6,821 nt of DNA from an uncultured Dictyoglomus sp. (GTDB taxonomy: Bacteria > Dictyoglomota > Dictyoglomia > Dictyoglomales > Dictyoglomaceae), in assembly GCA_938039765.1 (NCBI GenBank), contig CALHTV010000049.1, positions 1-6,821 of the forward strand, written 5' to 3'. A model generated the notes under the pieces. The model was not told the origin of the DNA. It did no database searches and saw nothing but the letters and a program-made list of their open reading frames with translations. How positions within the stretch are numbered: the first letter of the stretch is position 1; the number at the start of each line of letters is the position of its first letter. Made by a program: the position numbers and the translations under genes. This document shows positions 1 to 4,881 of this stretch, piece by piece.

Positions 1-312
1 ACTCTCAATCTCCTTTTCCACATGTATCACTTCTTTAGGATTCTTCAGGACTAATATTCTTTTTTCTTCGTTATTTAGCTTCTCCTTCAATAAAATAATT
101 TGATCTTCCTTCTCCTTTTGTTGATCCTTAAGCTTTTTAAGAGAATCGGTTATATTTTTTAACTCTTCTTCTTTTTTTTGTACTATTCCTAAATTCTCAC
201 TTCTAAAACTCTCATACTCTACTTGTAGGTTTTTCAGATTCCTTTCTAACTCTTTGTTTTTTAATTGCAAGTCCTGAATCTCTAGAAAATAAGGTATAAG
301 TTCTCTTTTCAT
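1..312 (-). CDS. Coiled-coil protein, probable C4 zinc-ribbon (DUF164) family, 3' end outside window
   Basis: The frame is open from an ATG at 312-310 to the left edge, giving the first 104 residues of a longer protein. An in-frame TGA lies 15 bases upstream of the ATG, and AAAAGGTGAG stands 4-5 bases before it, so the start is secure. The protein is rich in Lys, Glu and Leu, with heptad-like spacing over about residues 8-85, indicating a long coiled coil without signal peptide or membrane segment. The end of the visible part reads RILVLKNPKEVIHVEKEIES. This resembles the conserved turn of the DUF164/COG1579 family, in which an N-terminal coiled-coil hairpin carries a segment of the kind VKNxxExxALxxEIE before a four-cysteine zinc ribbon. 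The ribbon itself would lie beyond the edge and is not seen. The family assignment is therefore an inference; any long coiled-coil protein is the alternative. No precise cellular function can be stated. Confidence 0.65.
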   Translation of the reverse strand, partial: MKRELIPYFLEIQDLQLKNKELERNLKNLQVEYESFRSENLGIVQKKEEELKNITDSLKKLKDQQKEKEDQIILLKEKLNNEEKRILVLKNPKEVIHVEKEIES

Positions 313-618
313 ATTCTCACCTTTTCAACATTCTAATCTTACAAATCTATTTTAGTTTAAAGAATCAAAATTGAAAATACTTTATTTATTTGTGTCATTA
401 CCACCATAATATATAGGTAATTTATGCTGTTTTGCTTGCCATATTGCCCCTTAACCTAATTTCAAAAGTTTTTTTCTAGCAAAAAACTTTATTTTCAGAA
501 GTAGTTTCAAATTTATGAAGTACAACCCTAGGTGTATATATTAAGAAATAAGCTTGGTTTTAAATTCTCTCAACCTTTTGCTTCTATTATCATATATAAG
601 ATTCTTTTTACATTGCTT
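313..618. other. AT-rich intergenic stretch without a recognisable gene
   Basis: About 300 bases between the coiled-coil gene and tRNA-Val contain only very short reading frames on both strands. They include an AT-only 10-bp inverted repeat (465-474 with 481-490, 6-base loop) and a weaker one (ATTACC 397-402 with GGTAAT 416-421). Neither has enough GC to be called a terminator with confidence. The tRNA-Val transcript must end somewhere in here. I see no known small RNA, riboswitch or pseudogene. Confidence 0.5.
349..377 (-). promoter_or_regulatory. Weak candidate promoter for the coiled-coil gene
   Basis: On the minus strand TTTTCA (377-372) is followed after 17 bases by TAAAAT (354-349), about 37 bases before the ATG at 312. 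Both hexamers are imperfect and the background is very AT-rich, so this is only a candidate. Read-through from the tRNA unit upstream is an alternative source of transcript. Confidence 0.25.
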
Positions 619-694
619 TGGTGGGCGGAGCAGGATTTGAACCTGCGACCTCCTGCGTGTGAAGCAGGCGCTCTAACCACTGAGCCATCCGCCC
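619..694 (-). tRNA. tRNA-Val(CAC)
   Basis: The complement folds into a complete 76-base cloverleaf including an encoded CCA (621-619). It has a 7-bp acceptor stem GGGCGGA/TCCGCCC, a D arm GCTC/GAGC, anticodon stem CCTGC/GCAGG around the loop TTCACAC, and a T arm GCAGG-TTCAAAT-CCTGC. The loop gives anticodon CAC, which reads the valine codon GUG. The discriminator base is A, as expected for tRNA-Val. It lies 41 bases downstream of the CAU tRNA on the same strand and has no evident promoter of its own, so it is probably processed from the same precursor. Confidence 0.96.
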
Positions 695-735
695 TTTACT
701 GAGGATAAGAATATTACAGGGTATATAAAAAAAAT

Positions 736-810
736 TGGTGGGCCCGCCAGGATTCGAACCTAGAACCAACCGGTTATGAGCCGGCTGCTCTGCCGTTGAG
801 CTACGGGCCC
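736..810 (-). tRNA. tRNA with CAU anticodon (elongator Met, or Ile2 read by lysidine)
   Basis: The complement forms a 75-base cloverleaf with encoded CCA (738-736). The acceptor stem GGGCCCG/CGGGCCC is seven G-C pairs, the D arm is GCTC/GAGC, and the anticodon stem GCCGG/CCGGT encloses CTCATAA, giving anticodon CAU. The T arm is CTAGG-TTCGAAT-CCTGG. Position 1-72 is a normal G-C pair and the anticodon stem lacks the three consecutive G-C pairs of initiators, so this is not initiator tRNA. Elongator tRNA-Met and tRNA-Ile2, whose C34 is changed to lysidine by TilS, cannot be separated with certainty by eye. The pairs C4-G69 and C5-G68 also occur in E. coli tRNA-Ile2, which keeps the Ile2 reading open. 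It is first in the two-tRNA unit. Confidence 0.93.
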
Positions 811-822
811 AATCACAGCAAA

Positions 823-851
823 ATTATATTACATTCTCACACAAATTTCAA
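823..851 (-). promoter_or_regulatory. Promoter of the tRNA unit
   Basis: On the minus strand TTGAAA (851-846) and TATAAT (828-823) are separated by exactly 17 bases, close to the housekeeping sigma consensus. Transcription would start near 816, leaving only about five bases before the mature 5' end of the CAU tRNA at 810. This is the best promoter in the window and sits directly behind the trpB2 hairpin. Confidence 0.8.
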
Positions 852-869
852 GGGGTATATCCAATTTGG

Positions 870-908
870 AATAGGGAGGTAAAAGAGAAAGTCTCCTACC
901 TCCCTATT
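870..908 (-). terminator. Hairpin ending the trpB2 transcript
   Basis: A perfect 12-bp inverted repeat (870-881 with 897-908; AATAGGGAGGTA and its complement) lies 11 bases beyond the trpB2 stop codon. The 15-base loop can add a GAGA/TCTC pairing. There is no clean T-run on the minus side after the stem, only an AT-rich tract, so it may be an intrinsic terminator with a poor U-tract or a 3'-end stabilising hairpin. Confidence 0.6.
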
Positions 909-919
909 AGGAGATCTTT

Positions 920-2272
920 CTAAACTTTAGGCAGATCTTTTAAGGCTTCTTCAACTTTATCTTTAGGATAGAAGTAATCCTCAAGCTTTCCAGATAAATA
1001 CTGGTCATAAGCAGATAAATCGAAAAAACCATGTCCACTGAGATTAAACAATATTACTCTTCTTTCTCCTTTTTCTTTTGCATCCAAAGCTTCATCAATG
1101 ACAGCTCTAATAGCATGAGAGGATTCTGGAGCTGGAACTATTCCCTCTGTACGCGCAAATATAACTCCTGCTTCAAATACTTTTGTCTGCGGATAAGCTA
1201 CTGCTTCTATATAACCATGATTATATAAAGCGCTTACTAAAGGAGCCATTCCATGATATCGAAGACCACCTGCATGAATTGAGGGAGGAATAAAATTATG
1301 CCCTAGAGTGTACATCTTTAAAAGAGGAGTCATTTTTGCTACGTCTCCAAAATCGTAAGTATATACTCCTTTTGTAAGACTTGGACAAGATTCTGGTTCT
1401 ACAGCTACTATTCTTATTTTCTTTCCCTTAAATTTTTCTCTTACAAAGGGAAAGGAAATTCCTGCAAAGTTGCTACCCCCACCTACACATCCTATAACCA
1501 CATCAGGAAATTCTCCAGCCATTTCCATCTGAAGAATAGCCTCTTCCCCAATAATAGTCTGATGAAGCAATACATGATTCAAAACACTCCCTAAAGAATA
1601 TTTTGTATCTTCGCGTTTTAAGGCATCTTCTACTGCTTCACTTATAGCTATACCTAAAGATCCTGGGGACTCTGGATCTTGTTCTAATATCTTTCTACCA
1701 GCCTCTGTATCAGGGCTAGGACTTGGTACTACTTTTGCTCCCCAGACCTCCATTAAAGATCTTCTATACGGCTTCTGATAATAACTTACTTTTACCATAT
1801 AAACCTTACACTCTAATTTAAAGAAATTACAAGCCATAGATAAAGCAGAACCCCATTGTCCTGCTCCTGTTTCTGTTGTCAGCCTTTTAACGCCTTCTAA
1901 TTTATTATAGAAGGCTTGAGCTACAGCTGTGTTAGGTTTATGGCTTCCAGGAGGGCTTACTCCTTCATACTTGTAATATATATGCGCAGGGGTATCTAAA
2001 TATTTCTCCAAATTCACTGCTCTATAAAGAGGAGTTGGCCTCCAAAGCTTATATATGTTCCTCACTTCGGGAGGGATCTCTATATACCTCTCTTGACTAA
2101 CTTCTTGTTTTATTAACTCCATAGGAAATATAGGGGCAAGATCTCCAGGATTAACAGGTTGCAAAGTTGCAGGATGAATTACTGGAGGAAGCGAAAAGGG
2201 AAGATCAGGAATAATATTGTACCAATCCTTAGGCATTCTAGATTCTTCTAATAAAAACTTTAATTGCGACAT
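920..2272 (-). CDS. trpB2: Tryptophan synthase beta chain, TrpB2 type
   Basis: This 450-residue cytoplasmic PLP enzyme makes L-tryptophan from indole and L-serine. The PLP lysine is K112 in GSHKPNTA, the catalytic glutamate is E134 in ETGAGQWG, and the glycine loop that holds the PLP phosphate is GGGSN at 264-268. The W in QWG (H in classical TrpB1), the long N-terminal extension containing MPKDWYNI, and a length about 50 residues above TrpB1 mark the TrpB2 subfamily, which is common in thermophiles and archaea. No trpA or other trp gene adjoins it, so it probably acts alone, for example in indole salvage; some TrpB2 proteins pair with TrpA or accept O-phosphoserine, and neither can be excluded. 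The start is supported by AAGGGGGTT (2289-2281) eight bases before the ATG. It is divergent from cysE and followed by a strong hairpin. The gene looks intact. Confidence 0.95.
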   Translation of the reverse strand: MSQLKFLLEESRMPKDWYNIIPDLPFSLPPVIHPATLQPVNPGDLAPIFPMELIKQEVSQERYIEIPPEVRNIYKLWRPTPLYRAVNLEKYLDTPAHIYYKYEGVSPPGSHKPNTAVAQAFYNKLEGVKRLTTETGAGQWGSALSMACNFFKLECKVYMVKVSYYQKPYRRSLMEVWGAKVVPSPSPDTEAGRKILEQDPESPGSLGIAISEAVEDALKREDTKYSLGSVLNHVLLHQTIIGEEAILQMEMAGEFPDVVIGCVGGGSNFAGISFPFVREKFKGKKIRIVAVEPESCPSLTKGVYTYDFGDVAKMTPLLKMYTLGHNFIPPSIHAGGLRYHGMAPLVSALYNHGYIEAVAYPQTKVFEAGVIFARTEGIVPAPESSHAIRAVIDEALDAKEKGERRVILFNLSGHGFFDLSAYDQYLSGKLEDYFYPKDKVEEALKDLPKV

Positions 2273-2299
2273 AGTTTTAAAACCCCCTTATAAAAATTT

Positions 2300-2337
2300 A
2301 AACCTTCCTTATATCTTAAAAAAATTAAAGAAGGCTT
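2300..2337 (-). promoter_or_regulatory. Leader hairpin upstream of trpB2, possible attenuator
   Basis: In the trpB2 leader, AAGCCTTCTTT (2337-2327) can pair with AAGGAAGGTTT (2310-2300) in 11 base pairs including two G-U. It is followed by a short T-rich tract (AAATTTTT) and then by the ribosome binding site. The AAGCC at 2337-2333 could instead pair with GGCTT at 2366-2362, which also has a local partner AAGCC at 2359-2355. Competing pairings of this kind suggest attenuation, but the stem is only moderately stable. No T-box signature or run of Trp codons was seen. Confidence 0.3.
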
Positions 2338-2387
2338 ATTGACGCTTTTATTTCGGCTTCAAAGCCCAAACCCCCTTTTGGATATTT

Positions 2388-2415
2388 ATTATACATCAAT
2401 TTTAATAAAAATCCA
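2388..2415 (-). promoter_or_regulatory. Candidate promoter of trpB2
   Basis: On the minus strand a consensus TATAAT (2393-2388) is preceded by 16 bases and a weak -35, TGGATT (2415-2410). Transcription would begin near 2381, giving a leader of about 108 bases before the trpB2 ATG. The -10 is good and the -35 poor. Confidence 0.45.
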
Positions 2416-2418
2416 TCC

Positions 2419-2448
2419 TTGATTATTTAATATATAATATGTTATCCT
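2419..2448 (+). promoter_or_regulatory. Candidate promoter region of cysE
   Basis: Two overlapping options exist in this AT-rich stretch. One is a perfect TATAAT at 2433-2438 without a recognisable -35. The other is TTGATT (2419-2424) with TATCCT (2443-2448) after 18 bases. I cannot choose between them. Either would give a leader containing the small AT hairpin TTTATAC/GTATAAA (2461-2467 with 2475-2481) next to the ribosome binding site. Confidence 0.35.
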
Positions 2449-2495
2449 TATAGCAAGATTTTTATACCGAAAAAGTATAAATTGGGGTGAAAAAG

Positions 2496-3173
2496 ATGCG
2501 GAGATTCGTAGAAAACTTAATTGCTGATTACAAAGCGGTCTTTGAAAGAGACCCTGCAGCTAGAAACTTTCTGGAGGTTATTTTATGTTATCCAGGATTT
2601 CATGCTATACTGTTACATCGTATTGCCCATTTTCTTTGGAAATTAAAGATCCCTGTAATACCTCGACTTATATCCCACATAAATAGATTTTTAACTGGAA
2701 TTGAAATACATCCTGGAGCCAAAATTGGAAAAGGTTTTTTCATTGACCATGGTATGGGAGTAGTAATAGGCGAAACTACTGAGATAGGAGATAATGTACT
2801 TATATACCAAGGAGTAACCCTAGGAGGAACAGGCAAAGAAAAAGGAAAAAGACATCCTACTATTGGTAATAACGTGGTAATTGGAGCAGGAGCTAAGGTC
2901 CTTGGTCCCATAACAATAGGAGATAATACTAGAATAGGTGCTGGTTCTGTAGTATTAAAATCTGTTCCTCCAAATTGTACAGTAGTAGGAGTTCCAGGAA
3001 GAATTGTATCTCAAGAAGGGAAAAAATTAACTCCAAAAGAAATGTTAGAGCATGGAAATATCCCTGATCCAGAATTTAAACTAATTGAAGAGCTTAACAA
3101 TAGAATTGAATATTTAGAGAAAAGATTAGATTATTTAGAAGAACTAATAAGAGAAAAGATTAGAGATTTGTGA
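2496..3173 (+). CDS. cysE: Serine O-acetyltransferase
   Basis: The enzyme transfers acetyl from acetyl-CoA to L-serine, giving O-acetylserine, the committed step of cysteine synthesis in the cytoplasm. From the ATG it has 225 residues. The alpha-helical N-terminal part with ERDPAAR and [15 protein letters not shown] is followed by the left-handed beta-helix of hexapeptide repeats (about 68-165). E70 and the catalytic histidine H85 in IDHGMG, then GVTLGGTG and KRHPTIG, are typical of the short bacterial serine acetyltransferases. The C-terminal 30 residues form a heptad-patterned coiled coil ([20 protein letters not shown]), which may aid oligomerisation. I chose ATG 2496 because GGGGTG (2484-2489) lies six bases upstream; an in-frame GTG at 2487 would add three residues but falls within that ribosome binding site. 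No cysK is adjacent. It ends without a terminator, directly on the thi promoter. Confidence 0.95.
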   Translation: MRRFVENLIADYKAVFERDPAARNFLEVILCYPGFHAILLHRIAHFLWKLKIPVIPRLISHINRFLTGIEIHPGAKIGKGFFIDHGMGVVIGETTEIGDNVLIYQGVTLGGTGKEKGKRHPTIGNNVVIGAGAKVLGPITIGDNTRIGAGSVVLKSVPPNCTVVGVPGRIVSQEGKKLTPKEMLEHGNIPDPEFKLIEELNNRIEYLEKRLDYLEELIREKIRDL

Positions 3174-3179
3174 TATAAT
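3171..3179 (+). promoter_or_regulatory. Extended -10 promoter of the thiT-thiN operon
   Basis: TGATATAAT matches the extended -10 pattern TGnTATAAT exactly, and no good -35 is needed for that class. The TGA is also the stop codon of cysE. A start near 3186 would place the riboswitch aptamer about 12 bases into the transcript. Read-through from cysE is also possible because no terminator intervenes. Confidence 0.6.
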
Positions 3180-3196
3180 TTTCTAAAAGTATAAAT

Positions 3197-3293
3197 AGGT
3201 TCCCGGGGGAGCCTCTAGTCCGAGGCTGAGAGGGTAGCAGGAGCTACCGACCCTTTGAACCTGATCTGGGTAATGCCAGCGTAGGGAGGGAAA
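3197..3293 (+). promoter_or_regulatory. TPP riboswitch aptamer (THI element)
   Basis: The conserved core of the thiamin pyrophosphate riboswitch is plainly present: CTGAGA at 3226-3231, ACCCTTTGAACCTGATCTGG at 3250-3269 and TAATGCCAGCGTAGGGA at 3271-3287. Stem P1 is TTCCC (3200-3204) with GGGAA (3288-3292). A stem GCCTC (3211-3215) with GAGGC (3222-3226) and the variable hairpin GGTAGC/GCTACC (3233-3238, 3243-3248) complete the fold. It stands just upstream of thiT and thiN, genes for thiamine uptake and phosphorylation, as expected. When TPP binds, P1 forms and the downstream terminator should be released, turning the operon off. Confidence 0.97.
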
Positions 3294-3311
3294 AATTTAA
3301 GGTTCCCTTCT
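3284..3311 (+). promoter_or_regulatory. Predicted antiterminator helix of the TPP riboswitch
   Basis: GGGAGGGAA (3284-3292), the 3' edge of the aptamer, can pair with TTCCCTTCT (3303-3311), the 5' arm and loop of the terminator, in nine pairs including two G-U with a 10-base loop. This helix excludes both P1 and the terminator, so it is the likely ON state without TPP. It is inferred from complementarity only. Confidence 0.6.
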
Positions 3312-3337
3312 CACGTTGGTGGGAACCTTAAATTTTT
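3291..3337 (+). terminator. Riboswitch-controlled intrinsic terminator
   Basis: A perfect 17-bp inverted repeat pairs 3291-3307 with 3321-3337 around a 13-base loop. The upper stem is GC-rich (GGTTCCC/GGGAACC) and the 3' arm ends in AAATTTTT, providing the U-tract. It lies between the TPP aptamer and thiT, with the thiT ribosome binding site starting only four bases after it. Confidence 0.9.
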
Positions 3338-3355
3338 ATATGGGAGGTGTCCTAA

Positions 3356-4153
3356 ATGAAGAAAAAACCTTTAAGAGCACTCACTGAGGGAGCCTTATCT
3401 ATTGCCTTGTCTTTACTTCTTTGGTATTTAAAAATTGGTGAAATGCCTCAAGGAGGAAGTATTAGCTTACAGATGCTTCCATTATTTATTTTTGCTATAA
3501 GATGGGGAATTCTTCCTGGAATCTTAGTAGGAATTACTTATGGATTTTTGCATTCCTTACAAGATATGTATGTGGTTCATTGGTTACAATACTTGCTTGA
3601 TTACCCTATAGCTTTTGGATTAATAGGACTAGCAGGATTAGTTAAAAATTTAAAGATTTCTAGAATTGTAACTTTTATAATAGCAGTACTATTCTTAATA
3701 GGAACAATTTTCTTTGTAGTAAATATCTCTTCAGAAGTTCCTGAGGCTCAGAAAACTCTTGAAGACTTAAAAATTAAATTGCAAACCACCACTGAAGATG
3801 AAAAGAGCAAAATTGAAGAAGAGATAAAGGATTTAGAATTTAAGATTAAGTGGTATCCTATATCAAGAATTGTGTTAATAATAGCAGGAATCTTAGGAAG
3901 TATATTATTAATTTATGGTGGTTTAATAAGAAAGGTATCGGAACCCCTTGAACTGGGAGTACTCTTAGGTGGATTAGGAAGATTAATCGCTCATTTCTTA
4001 TCAGGAATTGTCTTTTTCTCTCAGTATGCCCCTCCAGGAACACCAGCTTGGATTTATTCTCTTTCCTATAACCTCTTTGTTGTAGTTCCAAGTACCTTTA
4101 TCTGTTTACCACTAGTACTTATAATTACACAAAGATTAAAGGAAAATGAGTAG
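3356..4153 (+). CDS. thiT: Thiamine ECF transporter S-component ThiT, with an inserted membrane/coiled-coil segment
   Basis: This membrane protein binds thiamine and works with a shared ECF energising module (EcfA, EcfA', EcfT) that is not in the window. Family signatures are PQGGSISLQMLPL (31-43), LDYPIAFGLIGLAGL (81-95), GRLIAHFLSGIVFFSQYAP (207-225) and WIYSLSYN (232-239). By analogy with Lactococcus ThiT, H213, Y234 and N239 would be thiamine ligands, as the spacing H to Y (21) and Y to N (5) matches, and D82 would stand at the ligand Glu84. The protein has 265 residues where the family usually has about 180-200. The excess, about 90 residues, lies between the DYP and GR..AH..SG motifs: a hydrophobic segment (102-123), a charged coiled-coil-like stretch (126-165) and another hydrophobic segment (168-190). 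GGAGGTG (3343-3349) is six bases before the ATG. It is controlled by the TPP riboswitch and overlaps thiN by eight bases. Confidence 0.93.
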   Translation: MKKKPLRALTEGALSIALSLLLWYLKIGEMPQGGSISLQMLPLFIFAIRWGILPGILVGITYGFLHSLQDMYVVHWLQYLLDYPIAFGLIGLAGLVKNLKISRIVTFIIAVLFLIGTIFFVVNISSEVPEAQKTLEDLKIKLQTTTEDEKSKIEEEIKDLEFKIKWYPISRIVLIIAGILGSILLIYGGLIRKVSEPLELGVLLGGLGRLIAHFLSGIVFFSQYAPPGTPAWIYSLSYNLFVVVPSTFICLPLVLIITQRLKENE

Positions 4154-4796
4154 AAAAATAAAAGTATTGATCTTCGCTAATGGAGAAAGCAAATTAACTC
4201 CTTTAGATATGGAAGAAATTCTTCCAGTAGATAAAGTTATATGCGCTGATGGTGGTACTCAAACAGCTTTGAGACTAGGGATACTACCTCATATAATTGT
4301 AGGAGATTTAGACTCTTTAGGAGAAGAGATGGGGAAAGAACTTTCAAAACAAGAAATAGAATGGAAGATTTATCCTAAAGAAAAGGATGAGACTGATTTA
4401 GAACTTGCAGTTAAAGAAGCTTTAAAATTTAATCCACAAATAATATATTTTGCAGGCTTGCTCGGAGGAAGAATTGACCATACCTTAGCAAATTTATTTT
4501 TCTTAGAAAGATTGAAAGAGCTAAACATAGAACCAATCATTATTGATAAAAACTTAAAAATATATGTGATGAAAGGGAATGAAGAAAAAATATTATGGGG
4601 AAACATAGGAGATCTTCTCTCTCTTATTCCCATATCAGAAGTAGTAGAGGGCATACTATTAGAGGGATTAAAATACCCACTAAATAACGAACCATTATAC
4701 CGAAATCTAACAAGGGGTATAAGCAATGAATTTGCTGAGTATAAAGCTAAAATCAAGATCCAAAGTGGCACACTATTGGTCATACATCTATACTGA
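4146..4796 (+). CDS. thiN: Thiamine pyrophosphokinase
   Basis: The enzyme transfers pyrophosphate from ATP to thiamine, giving TPP directly, and acts in the cytoplasm. Its 216 residues are the usual length. The N-terminal catalytic domain carries ADGG (34-37), GDLDS (53-57), KDETDLE (80-86) and GGRIDHTLAN (107-116), the nucleotide, Mg and substrate motifs of the family. The C-terminal thiamine-binding domain ends with the typical ISNE (192-195) and an SGTLLVI strand (207-213). The ATG lies inside the end of thiT, overlapping it by eight bases in another frame, with AAAGGA very close to the start, so translation is probably coupled to thiT. Together they form a thiamine salvage operon whose product TPP should repress it through the upstream riboswitch. 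No thi biosynthesis gene accompanies them here. Confidence 0.95.
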   Translation: MSRKIKVLIFANGESKLTPLDMEEILPVDKVICADGGTQTALRLGILPHIIVGDLDSLGEEMGKELSKQEIEWKIYPKEKDETDLELAVKEALKFNPQIIYFAGLLGGRIDHTLANLFFLERLKELNIEPIIIDKNLKIYVMKGNEEKILWGNIGDLLSLIPISEVVEGILLEGLKYPLNNEPLYRNLTRGISNEFAEYKAKIKIQSGTLLVIHLY

Positions 4797-4881
4797 GCCT
4801 AAATTTTATGTTAAAATATATAGTCTTTATTTTACGACCTTTAATTTAAAAAAAACTTATGTGGAGTAGAAAGATAAAGAA
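4797..4881 (+). promoter_or_regulatory. thiN-gyrA gap, possible gyrA promoter
   Basis: This 85-base AT-rich gap has -10-like sequences TAAAAT (4812-4817) and TATAGT (4819-4824) but no -35 that I can support and no hairpin terminator. Either gyrA has a weak promoter here or it is partly transcribed by read-through from thiT-thiN. Confidence 0.25.

Noticed and set aside
465..490. Perfect 10-bp inverted repeat as terminator for the tRNA unit
   Set aside because: The stem is almost wholly A-T and no U-tract follows it on the minus strand, so chance in AT-rich DNA is likely.
736..810. Initiator tRNA-fMet
   Set aside because: It has a normal G1-C72 pair and lacks the three G-C pairs next to the anticodon loop that initiators carry.
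1031..1228. 65-codon plus-strand reading frame inside trpB2
   Set aside because: It lies antisense to a clear enzyme gene, has a low-complexity Ser/Phe/Cys-rich product and no ribosome binding site.
2273..2393. T-box or Trp leader peptide in front of trpB2
   Set aside because: There is no T-box consensus and no reading frame with tandem Trp codons in the predicted leader.
2487..2495. GTG start for cysE
   Set aside because: The GTG is part of the purine-rich ribosome binding site that fits the ATG nine bases downstream.
2600..2911. 103-codon minus-strand reading frame inside cysE
   Set aside because: It is antisense to the conserved hexapeptide-repeat region, and its Pro/Ile pattern mirrors the repeats of the real gene.
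3858..4091. 77-codon minus-strand reading frame inside thiT
   Set aside because: It is an antisense shadow of the conserved C-terminal part of ThiT.
4370..4783. 137-codon minus-strand reading frame inside thiN
   Set aside because: It is antisense to conserved thiN motifs and resembles no family; codon use in an AT-rich gene leaves such frames open by chance.
4859..4861. ATG upstream of gyrA as an alternative start
   Set aside because: It is 23 bases upstream and in a different frame from gyrA.
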